33,202 nt of DNA from Lentisphaeria bacterium (GTDB lineage: Bacteria; Verrucomicrobiota; Lentisphaeria; JABSQK01; CAJWLW01): contig JASLZG010000001.1 of the NCBI GenBank assembly GCA_030754995.1, positions 30,796-63,997 on the forward strand, written 5' to 3'. Both the position numbers and the translations under genes were made by a program. The notes beneath the pieces are model-generated. The model saw only the letters and a program-made list of their open reading frames with translations, did no database searches and was not told the DNA's origin. The number at the start of each line of letters is the position of its first letter. Position 1 is the first letter of the stretch. Shown here one piece after another: positions 25,705-33,202 of the stretch.

Positions 25705-27861
25705 TCACACCGACGACGGTGCCCCGGTGATCCGGTAGATCGTGTAGGGTTCCGTTCTCAGCGTCCCGCGGGTATCCTCGGGTGTGGCGGATTCACCGGA
25801 AATGCGCTCGACGCGAGCGCTGTCCGGCAGCTCATAATCGAACGCCGCGTAGGCGAACAGAACGCGGCCCGCCGCCGCCTGCCACTCAACCCCATGGTCG
25901 TCGGGCAGCAACCGGCGCGTCTCCATAAACGACTTGACCTGGTTGAAGGTATGGTAGTAGCTTGTCATCGCATCGAGGTTGCTCGGCCACTGGTCAATGA
26001 TATCGTCCTCGTGTTCGCCGAGCATGAGCAGCGAGTAGTTGGCCAGGGCGCGAAAACACTGCTCCTTCACCTGCTGCCCGGTCCGGCTCGGGTGTACGTG
26101 CACCATTGGCAGTGTGCCGACCAGCATGTCCTCGTGGCCGACCCACCAGGACCAGTCGTTCTGACCGGCTACGGCATGCGTCGCGGCGGGGTTGTCCGTC
26201 ACGTTGTCGCCCATGCCGAAACGGCCGAAGCCCATGGGGCCGATTCCTTCATTGGATATCGCCTTGACGCCCATCTTGTTGAGGCCGCCGATGAAACGGG
26301 CGACGCCGGCGGTATTCGGCTGCATCCCGGCCTGGTAATCGACGCCCATCATGGCGAAATTACCGATCGAGTCGAAGAAGACATAGTCGAGCCCGTGCCG
26401 TTTCCATTCGGCAAACGACTCCAGCAGCCAGTCACAGGCGGCGTTCCAGTTGAGGCCCCAGGTGACATTGATGAGGGGGCCGCCCGAGTGGGGCCGCGTG
26501 TTGACGGCCCGGCAGGCGAACTCGGGATGCTCCTTGAAGATCGGGGCATTCGGCGAGAGCTGCCCACCAACCCATTGGCCGATCTCCAGCCCGGCAGCCT
26601 TACCCGCCGCGTAGAACGCTTCCCACGCCTCCCAGCCGCCCCAGAATTCGGCCATCCGATAGCGCCAGCAATTGCAGGTGGAGCTGGTGACCAGGTCACC
26701 GTGAATCCCGCTCTGCAATTTGTAGGTGTAGCCGTTTTCCGATATGTCCGATTCACCCATCGGCTCAGGGAACACGCGACGCACGCCGGCCGCCGCGAGG
26801 TCCGGCAGGTGTTCCGCCCAGCCGGCCAGCGCGTTTTCCGGGGCATACGGTTTGCCGGCGATATAGATCAGCAGCTTGCCGTCGTCGTCAAGCTCCGGCC
26901 GGTAGGCCAGCCCGCACTCGGGCAGGAGATAGGGGGTGTTGACATCGAAGGCGGCGCGCACCACCCCCTGCGCATGCCGCAGGGCCCGCAGCCAGCGGTC
27001 ATGCATCAGGTGCTCCGGCGCCCCCCCACCTGGCGGCGGCGGCGCCAGGAGGATGCATTTGCGCGGGAACACCAGGTCCTGGCCCAGCAGCTGCAGGCAC
27101 TTGTCGAGCACGAAGACGACGTCCTCGCCCTTGTTCTTCTGGATCATCGAATGCACGTCCACGAACTCCGGCCAGTAGCCGAGCAGGGAGCCTGCGGGCC
27201 CATACTGGAAATCGAAGCATTGCATGGGGCTGTAGCGTGAACTGAACTGGAACGAGACCCCATGCGGGTTGCCCGCCTGGCCCAGTTGCCGCCAGCAGGT
27301 CGTGGTAAAGTCGGTGTCCTTTTCACAGTAGTACACGGGCGGGTTCACCTGGCCCTGGCTCAGGAGCGTGTTCCCCGAGGCGCTCCCGCCCAGCTCCCAG
27401 GTCGCCGTCATGGTGATCTGGTGGATCGACCGCTGATCGCTGCGGAAGCTCAAGGCGTAGGAGAAACCGTCGTACTGCACGCCGTCCAGGGTAAGCTGTT
27501 CGGGCTTGAACCGCCATTCGACGCTATCCTCGAAGGGCCCGCCTTCGACCCGCGGCCAGGCCAGCTGACTGTCGTACTCGTCGCGATATTCCCCGAACAG
27601 TCCCTGCCTGCCGAAGGCGGTGGTCAGCAGCACGACATCGGCGCCGTCGGTTTGCACGTCGTCGAGGCGGAACGAGTCGTACCGAATGCCGTCCGGCGTC
27701 ATGATGTCGGGTCTCAGCGGGACGGTTGCCGACCGTATTGTGACACCGTTGACGGTGATCTTGCCCAAACCAGGGAACCGGTCTTCCCGGGACAACAGTT
27801 CAATGGTCGCTTGACCAACCCTTATTTCCGCCGGCGTCGATGCCGTTGCGTCTTCCCTCAT
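25705..27861 (-). CDS. Uncharacterised glycosidase-like protein (beta-sandwich plus TIM barrel)
   Basis: From ATG 27861 (GGGAGGGGAAAGGAGC upstream): MREDATASTPAEIRVGQATIELLSREDRFPGLGKITVNG...; barrel-like LNWNAACDWLLESFAEWKRHGLDYVFFDSIGNFAMMG... and GVKAISNEGIGPMGFGRFGMGD. Family not identified. Confidence 0.65.
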   Translation of the reverse strand: MREDATASTPAEIRVGQATIELLSREDRFPGLGKITVNGVTIRSATVPLRPDIMTPDGIRYDSFRLDDVQTDGADVVLLTTAFGRQGLFGEYRDEYDSQLAWPRVEGGPFEDSVEWRFKPEQLTLDGVQYDGFSYALSFRSDQRSIHQITMTATWELGGSASGNTLLSQGQVNPPVYYCEKDTDFTTTCWRQLGQAGNPHGVSFQFSSRYSPMQCFDFQYGPAGSLLGYWPEFVDVHSMIQKNKGEDVVFVLDKCLQLLGQDLVFPRKCILLAPPPPGGGAPEHLMHDRWLRALRHAQGVVRAAFDVNTPYLLPECGLAYRPELDDDGKLLIYIAGKPYAPENALAGWAEHLPDLAAAGVRRVFPEPMGESDISENGYTYKLQSGIHGDLVTSSTCNCWRYRMAEFWGGWEAWEAFYAAGKAAGLEIGQWVGGQLSPNAPIFKEHPEFACRAVNTRPHSGGPLINVTWGLNWNAACDWLLESFAEWKRHGLDYVFFDSIGNFAMMGVDYQAGMQPNTAGVARFIGGLNKMGVKAISNEGIGPMGFGRFGMGDNVTDNPAATHAVAGQNDWSWWVGHEDMLVGTLPMVHVHPSRTGQQVKEQCFRALANYSLLMLGEHEDDIIDQWPSNLDAMTSYYHTFNQVKSFMETRRLLPDDHGVEWQAAAGRVLFAYAAFDYELPDSARVERISGESATPEDTRGTLRTEPYTIYRITGAPSSV

Positions 27862-27965
27862 GCTCCTTTCCCCTCCCCTGGTGGCAGTCAGTGATATATT
27901 TGAAATAGTGCGAATGCAGCACTCATGCAACCGCTGGGCCGTTCCAGGTCAATCTTCCCCCCCGG

Positions 27966-27986
27966 GATTTGTCAAGTGAACAAATC
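27966..27986. promoter_or_regulatory. Perfect 7-7-7 inverted repeat GATTTGT-caagtga-ACAAATC, candidate operator
   Basis: Located in the PL22-like / glycosidase-like intergenic region, about 105 bp upstream of ATG 27861 on the minus strand. Confidence 0.4.
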
Positions 27987-28025
27987 ATGAACGCCCAACA
28001 TGAAAAGTTGTTTCGGCGCGGCCCG

Positions 28026-29186
28026 TCAATCCAGGTTCGCCAGGAACCCGTCCGGTATCTCGGCCTTGAAAACGTGGGGGACGCCCCGGGGATCGGCATT
28101 GTATATCACGTGCCGCGTATCCGTCGTGAAATAAGCGTGGGGGTGGGTGTACTGCGCCCCCGCAAGGATGCCCGGCATATCCTCGAGGAGCTCGGCATAC
28201 TTGCCGGTCTCAAAGTTGCCGACAACCAGGGGAGTGCGCCCCGGCAAACCATCGGGATAAGAATCGCAAACGAAATATCTGCCGCACCTGGAGACGCAGA
28301 GATGGTTGAAATAATGGTCGGGCGTCGCGAAGACTGTCGGTTTTTCATCGCCCGGCACGGCGGTGAAAAGATTCCCCTGCGGATAACGGGCATCGAGGGA
28401 ACCGTCGGCACTGGCAAGCACTGTGAAAGCTACCCGCCCGGTATCCGCGACAAAGCACTCATGCCCGGTGAGGCCGGCAGTCACAGGCTCGCCGGCGGGG
28501 ACGGGACGCAGGTTGCCGCCCTCGGCATCGAGGACGAAGAGGGTCGTTCCCTGCTCGCTGTCGCCGGGGCTGGTGATCGTCCCGTCCGGGGCCATCTTCG
28601 AGCCGCGATTGTGTTGAACCATGAGATCTTTGCCAGTCACCGGGTTGTACTGGAGATGGGTGTTGACGATCTCGGGATGCTCGAAAATCACCTCCCATTC
28701 GCCCGACTCCAGGTCCATGCGCACCACCCCGATAGTCGGGCCGGAGAGCACCGCCTGGCCGACGAGGTAACGCTGATCCGGCGAAACCGAACTGAGGGTC
28801 ATTTCCCGGGGAAAAGTGACACTGGAGCTGATGATCTCCTTATCGAGGGTGTCCAGTGACAACCGCACCAGCTCATGCCCCTGGCGCATGTAGTAGATGT
28901 ATCCGCTCCAGGCGGCTGTGCAGGGCATATCATCGATACATTCCTCGACCAGCGTGCTCAGGAGGGTAGTAAGATCCGTCACCAGCAACATGCGCTGCGT
29001 AGTGCGGCACGAATCCATTCCCGACTGGCGCACGATGGTGACGCGATTACCGTCTTTGGAGCAGTAGGGTTGCTCGCAGTAGATGTTGTTGTTGTGGCAA
29101 ACCGCAGTCGTCAAGCGGGTGATCCTGGCGCCGCTTTGAGGATCAGGATTCATATCACTAGCTTCGGTGAACCACGTGAACATCAT
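28026..29186 (-). CDS. Oligogalacturonate lyase-like beta-propeller protein (PL22-like)
   Basis: 386 aa; ARITRLTTAVCHNNNIYCEQPYCSKDGNRVTIVRQ; repeated propeller blades; AGAQYTHPHAYFTTDTRHVIYNADPRG, where Q-x-x-H-x-H corresponds to the metal-ligand signature of PL22 as I recall it; TGHECF and NHLCVS histidines also present. Confidence 0.75.
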   Translation of the reverse strand: MMFTWFTEASDMNPDPQSGARITRLTTAVCHNNNIYCEQPYCSKDGNRVTIVRQSGMDSCRTTQRMLLVTDLTTLLSTLVEECIDDMPCTAAWSGYIYYMRQGHELVRLSLDTLDKEIISSSVTFPREMTLSSVSPDQRYLVGQAVLSGPTIGVVRMDLESGEWEVIFEHPEIVNTHLQYNPVTGKDLMVQHNRGSKMAPDGTITSPGDSEQGTTLFVLDAEGGNLRPVPAGEPVTAGLTGHECFVADTGRVAFTVLASADGSLDARYPQGNLFTAVPGDEKPTVFATPDHYFNHLCVSRCGRYFVCDSYPDGLPGRTPLVVGNFETGKYAELLEDMPGILAGAQYTHPHAYFTTDTRHVIYNADPRGVPHVFKAEIPDGFLANLD

Positions 29187-29242
29187 TTTTCTCCCAGTTG
29201 TCGAAATTTCATTGTCTCGGGGCAGGCGATGAAGCCGGCTCT

Positions 29243-29248
29243 ATTATA
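29243..29248 (-). promoter_or_regulatory. Candidate -10 element TATAAT for the PL22-like gene
   Basis: Minus strand reads GGATTGTCGAGTATAATAGAGCC, perfect -10 hexamer 57 bp upstream of ATG 29186; no strong -35. Confidence 0.3.
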
Positions 29249-29591
29249 CTCGACAATCCAGTCGAAATCACAGGCCTCCAAAAAGAATGGCGGCCGGCTC
29301 GGAAAACCCTGTCCAGCGGTCCATGATGGCGGTGCCGGCGGCGAACCCGCCGGGCCGTTCGAGGGGTGGAAGAACCAGCCGCGACCACCGGGGTGAAGGC
29401 GCCGGCGACGGGATCGAGCCGACGACCTGATCATGCCGGCCGCCCTGGCCCCGCAGGTTCGGACATGTTGTCGCTTCCTCTGGCCCGTGGCGCGGGCGGG
29501 AGGCGCCGCTGGCTGAGGGCGAACCGTCATTCACGATGCCCATGCGGTTGCCGAGTCCGGCCCTGTTGTGCTGACCGTCTTTGTTGGCGGT

Positions 29592-30554
29592 TCAGCCGAC
29601 TGGCTTTTCGTACATGCCGGAGTTCGAGCAGACGGTCGCACCGACGGCACCGTAAAATGGCACCAGTGCCGGGCCGGTCCAGTCGATGAAGCAACCGCTG
29701 CCGCCTTGCCGCCGGATATGGGCGGCGGCGCTCTCGCACATGGCGGTGCCCAAGCCCCGGCCGCGAAACTGTTCGGCAATCGACACGGCGCCGAAGCCGC
29801 CCATGTCGGTGCCGTAAATTCGTTCCCAGACCACATTGGGTCCACGGAACCGGCTGCCCGGCGTGAAGGTCTGGATACAGCCAACGACGTCCGCGCCGTG
29901 CTTGACCGCCAGCATGTTTTCCGCATCCCCATGAACCATCGCGAGCAGCAGCGAATCCAGCCACTTGCCATGGGCCTCCCGCTCGAGCAGCAGGCAGGCA
30001 CCGCTGAGGTCGGTGTCGGTCAGCGGCACCACGGCCATGCCCATGTCCGCCAGCCGGGCGGTGCTTTCCCGGGACATCTCGAAATCGGCGAGCGACCCGT
30101 ACATGTCGATGACGTCGGCGATCCGTTCATAACCGTTGGCCGCGAAAAACGCCTGGGCCCCCGGCAGGTCATCGGGCACGCCGGTCCAGAAGCGGTAGAA
30201 CCCGCGGCTGACGGTGACGGTGTCGATCCCGCAATCACGGGCCCGCTGCTCGAGCTCCGCCAGGACGCTGTTGCCGAGGCCGCGGCGCTGGGCCGTCGGG
30301 TCGACGAGGACGGCCTGGATCGAACCGCTGTCCGGCGGCCGCCCGGCGCGGCGGTTGATCTCGAGGTTGCCGAAACCGATCGCGTTGTCCCCGTCCAACT
30401 GCACGACGGCGTCGCCAAGTTCAAAATGGTCGTTGGTAAACAGGCGGGGTCGCAGGACCCGGTCGGTGACCGGGTAGCAATCACCGAGGGCGCGCTCCCA
30501 AAGCTCGGCCACCTGCCGGTGGTGCTGGTACGGGTCAAACGTCAACAGGGCCAT
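29592..30554 (-). CDS. GNAT-family N-acetyltransferase, probably two GNAT domains
   Basis: 320 aa; IQAVLVDPTAQRRGLGNSVLAELEQRARDCGIDTVTV and VSIAEQFRGRGLGTAMCESAAAHIRRQGGSGCFIDW (two Q/RxxGxG/A acetyl-CoA motifs). Confidence 0.88.
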   Translation of the reverse strand: MALLTFDPYQHHRQVAELWERALGDCYPVTDRVLRPRLFTNDHFELGDAVVQLDGDNAIGFGNLEINRRAGRPPDSGSIQAVLVDPTAQRRGLGNSVLAELEQRARDCGIDTVTVSRGFYRFWTGVPDDLPGAQAFFAANGYERIADVIDMYGSLADFEMSRESTARLADMGMAVVPLTDTDLSGACLLLEREAHGKWLDSLLLAMVHGDAENMLAVKHGADVVGCIQTFTPGSRFRGPNVVWERIYGTDMGGFGAVSIAEQFRGRGLGTAMCESAAAHIRRQGGSGCFIDWTGPALVPFYGAVGATVCSNSGMYEKPVG

Positions 30555-30614
30555 ATTAAAACCACGTGAAAAGGGATTTCGGTTGGTATGCCGCCTCGTA
30601 AAGCCGGGTCAGCT

Positions 30615-32018
30615 TCAGCAACGCTGCAAGGCTCGTTGCTCGATGGCGCGGAGTTCTTGCGACTGCTGATCGCTCAAGTGCCGCACGGGCGGCTGGGCGA
30701 GAATCTGCTCGGCTCGTTCGGCGGCGCCTTGGTTGAGATGTTTCGATCCGGCGGCTTCCCAGGTCTCGCGCTGGGTGCGCGCCATCAGCGGCGACTCGGA
30801 CAACGCCTCGCGGAAATGCCGCAGGGTGTGGTCGTGGGCCAGAAAGTCGCCGCCACCTGTCGCCACGTCGCGGATCGCCTCGTAGGCCAGGTTCTCGTCG
30901 TCCACGCACAGCCCGTCCCATATCCGCAGCAGCATGTCCGCACGCGCATCGTCGATTACCGCTTGCACGGGCGACAGGGCTTTCTGCGTTTCCAATTGTC
31001 CCACGCCCCAAATGACATTCGTGCCGGCCAGCACCTGCACCAAACCGATCATGGTCTTTTCGAGTGCCGCCTGGCCGTCGTCGATCAGGGCGTCGGTACA
31101 CATCCACGCGGCACTGGGCAGGCCGTAGTGGGCTGCCATTTGGGCCCCGGCGTGGGCCATCAAGCCGCATTCGGGGGCGCCCGAGAGGCAGGCGGCGCTG
31201 CGCATGTCTATCGTGTGTGCAAAACCAAGGTTGTGGATCACCGGACGGGCCGGTTCCAGGAGCTGGACCAGCACGACGCCCGCCAGGATTTCAGCGTTCG
31301 AAAGCGCGACGCTGCCGGCCAGGGTCACGGGGCTGGTCGCACCGGCAATCGGCTCGGCGTTGAGCATCAACGGCAGCTTGTGCCCCGACGATCGGCGCCA
31401 CAGTTCAACCGAAATCTGCGACCAGTGCAACGGGCTCAAGCAGGAATAGCCGAACGACACGAGCGGGTGTTCGGCCAGTGTGCGTCCGTCGGCGATCACC
31501 TGGGCCATCTCGAGAATCGGTTCGACGCCGGCGGCGGTGAACAAAAGCGGCCGAAGATGTTTGCCGCAGTTCTCGGCCAGGATCCGGAACCCGACGAAAT
31601 CGCGCGCCGGCGGCGGGACGTCCTCGATGCTGGTGCCGACCACGGCCGACACGTTGGGCAGCGCATCGGCCAGCCGCGCCATGTCAGCCAAGTCCTTGCT
31701 GACGATGGAACGGACCCGATTGTCCTCGATCCAGTTCAATGCGGCGCCGGTCCAAAACGTCGGACGTGAGCCGGTCCCGGACTCGCGGACGCCGCCGCGA
31801 CAATCGGCGAATCGGGCGGTCGGCGGCGCCAGCGCCAGGTACTCATCGACCATTTCCGGCGGCAGCAGCAAACGGTCATTCGTGCTTCCCTGGCCAGCCC
31901 CTGCCGACAAGGCCAGCTGCCTTAAACGATCGTCATCCACACGGACTCCGATCTCACTCAAGATCCGCCGGCTCGTCCGGTCGATCTCAGCAATCTGCTC
32001 GTGGCGCAACGTTGGCAT
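30615..32018 (-). CDS. Trimethylamine methyltransferase (MttB) family protein, non-pyrrolysine type
   Basis: 467 aa; IDRTSRRILSEIGVRVDDDRLRQLALSAGA...LLLPPEMVDEYLALAPPTARF (MttB N-terminus); MIGLVQVLAGTNVIWGVGQLETQKALSPVQAVIDDARADMLLRI; single ORF of near full family length without in-frame TAG. Confidence 0.88.
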   Translation of the reverse strand: MPTLRHEQIAEIDRTSRRILSEIGVRVDDDRLRQLALSAGAGQGSTNDRLLLPPEMVDEYLALAPPTARFADCRGGVRESGTGSRPTFWTGAALNWIEDNRVRSIVSKDLADMARLADALPNVSAVVGTSIEDVPPPARDFVGFRILAENCGKHLRPLLFTAAGVEPILEMAQVIADGRTLAEHPLVSFGYSCLSPLHWSQISVELWRRSSGHKLPLMLNAEPIAGATSPVTLAGSVALSNAEILAGVVLVQLLEPARPVIHNLGFAHTIDMRSAACLSGAPECGLMAHAGAQMAAHYGLPSAAWMCTDALIDDGQAALEKTMIGLVQVLAGTNVIWGVGQLETQKALSPVQAVIDDARADMLLRIWDGLCVDDENLAYEAIRDVATGGGDFLAHDHTLRHFREALSESPLMARTQRETWEAAGSKHLNQGAAERAEQILAQPPVRHLSDQQSQELRAIEQRALQRC

Positions 32019-32841
32019 GGAACTCTAGAAGGGGTAGGTCAACACACTTAACAGTGACAGCACTCCAGCGCGGGTCATTTGCAGAACGTTCACGGGATTC
32101 AGTCCTGGTTCACAAAGGAGCCTGAAGACACACCACCGGAGATTCTAACCCGGGGAAAGCGTTTCGCAATTCACTGTAGAGCTTTTATCACGACAGTATC
32201 ACGTCTGCCTGGAAGGAATCGCGGCGGAATGCAGCCGGTCTAACGCGGCGGGGAAGTGCCGGCAGCACCAGCACTCTCCGCCGCGCCTGCAGCGGCGGCT
32301 TGAACGAAGAGATGTGAGGCCTATTTACATCCTGGTCCTTGTGAAGGGACACGAAATCGTTTACATCAACAAGGTTCGGTGCTTTCGCGCGGCGCCATCC
32401 GGAAAGAGACGACGTTCCCTGGCATAAAACGTCGGGGAGCCATCCCCGCCAAGCAGTCTCATCGGCCGGCTGGAATGAAACGTGACAGCGTTATCATGTT
32501 ATCGCCAAGGTGCAATATTCACCACCTGCGAGGGGCGGTTCATGGCCGGGAAAACTTGCCGATGCCAGCCCTCGTTCCTTGATACTAATTGACCAAACGT
32601 TATACTTGGACAAGCCATTCCACCGGCGTGAAAATGGCTGACGCCACCGTCTTGACAAAGGAGTTTAACACCGGCCTCGGCCTGTTGAGCGCGGCCCGGG
32701 ATGCGCCAGGCAGTCATGGCGCCGGCACTCGCGCGTACCCAGAATAAGGGTACCGGGCAACCGTGGAAACACCCGTGCTTCAAGCAATGTCTACGTACCA
32801 CCCAACCCGACGGAGCGGGGGGATAGGAACCGATGTCTTGA

Positions 32842-32862
32842 CGGATGATCCGTGTTCATCCG
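32842..32862. promoter_or_regulatory. Perfect hairpin CGGATGA-tccgtgt-TCATCCG in the leader of the aldo/keto reductase
   Basis: 7-bp arms, 7-nt loop, 47 bp upstream of ATG 32909. Confidence 0.4.
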
Positions 32863-32908
32863 CGGTTCGATCCCGGTTGCGGCTCCGCCGCCTTTAGGAG
32901 TTACAGCC

Positions 32909-33202
32909 ATGCAGTATCGGCAGCTGGGAAAAACCGAGCTCGAGGTTTCGGTTTTCGGACTGGGTGGAAACACCTTCGGCCAACACGCCACGTTCAATCA
33001 TTACAATGACGAGCAAGGCTCGATCGCCATCATCCGGCAGGCGGCCGATCGTGGCATTAACCTCATCGACACCGCGGACATCTATTCGAACGGGTTGTCG
33101 GAGTCTTATATCGGCAAGGCGATTGCCGGACATCGTGATGATTTTGTGATCCTCAGCAAGGTCGGCATGGCGGTGGATGACGATCCGCAGAAAAGTGGCC
33201 TT
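32909..33202 (+). CDS. Aldo/keto reductase, N-terminal part (runs off right edge)
   Basis: ATG 32909, open for 98 codons to window end: MQYRQLGKTELEVSVFGLGGNTFGQHATFNHYNDEQGSIAIIRQAADRGINLIDTADIYSNGLSESYIGKAIAGHRDDFVILSKVG. TAGGAG 8 bp upstream. Not in the ORF track because it has no stop in the window. Confidence 0.93.
   Translation, partial: MQYRQLGKTELEVSVFGLGGNTFGQHATFNHYNDEQGSIAIIRQAADRGINLIDTADIYSNGLSESYIGKAIAGHRDDFVILSKVGMAVDDDPQKSGL

Noticed and set aside
25627-27240. 537-aa plus-strand ORF
   Set aside because: Antisense shadow of the 25705-27861 gene; low-complexity GC-rich translation.
29335-29353. CCGGCGG-cgaac-CCGCCGG hairpin as terminator for the GNAT gene
   Set aside because: Perfect stem but no T-tract on either strand; likely incidental in GC-rich DNA.
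29183-29530. 115-aa minus-strand ORF upstream of the PL22-like gene
   Set aside because: Arg/Pro-rich translation, no motif; region better read as a leader with a candidate TATAAT promoter.
30615-32018. Pyrrolysine (TAG readthrough) in the MttB-family gene
   Set aside because: The ORF is continuous at near full family length and ends in TGA; no internal amber codon.
32860-32890. tRNA-like GGTTCGATCCCGG phrase
   Set aside because: TpsiC-like loop but flanking arms do not pair as a T-arm and no cloverleaf or acceptor stem is found.
1-33202. CRISPR arrays, phage genes, transposases, toxin-antitoxin or defence genes
   Set aside because: No regularly spaced repeats and no recognisable integrase, transposase, capsid or nuclease motifs were seen.

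Overview
High-GC bacterial window that reads as one dense carbohydrate-catabolism locus, almost entirely on the minus strand. From left to right it holds: an exported TIM-barrel glycosidase-like protein (open at the left edge, so absent from the ORF track); an FGGY kinase; two tandem GH127/DUF1680 beta-L-arabinofuranosidase paralogs; an uncharacterised (alpha/alpha)-toroid protein; a compact run of catabolic genes (3HCDH/L-gulonate dehydrogenase-like, two SDRs, two HpcH/HpaI aldolases, Gfo/Idh/MocA oxidoreductase, xylose-isomerase-like TIM barrel, Cys-type sulfatase, D-2-hydroxyacid dehydrogenase, metallophosphoesterase); one divergent plus-strand PcRGLX/YetA-like (PL26-like) protein; two large uncharacterised glycosidase-like proteins; a PL22-like oligogalacturonate-lyase beta-propeller; a GNAT protein; a non-pyrrolysine MttB-family methyltransferase; and the start of a plus-strand aldo/keto reductase (open at the right edge). 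The most useful observations beyond annotation are: (i) an orphan ~35-codon remnant at 25599-25703 whose translation matches the C-terminal tails of the two GH127 proteins, suggesting a deletion scar or a frameshift; (ii) a probable single-base frameshift at the 3' end of the sulfatase gene; (iii) a nested perfect inverted repeat (10 bp outer, 6 bp inner) in the divergent intergenic region at 20343-20400; (iv) several large uncharacterised glycosidase-like proteins that, with PL22-like, PL26-like, GH127 and sulfatase genes, suggest a largely intracellular route for degrading a sulfated, arabinose-decorated, rhamnogalacturonan- or ulvan-like glycan. No rRNA, tRNA, CRISPR array or mobile element could be supported. 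All family calls come from recognising motifs by eye; no database search was run.
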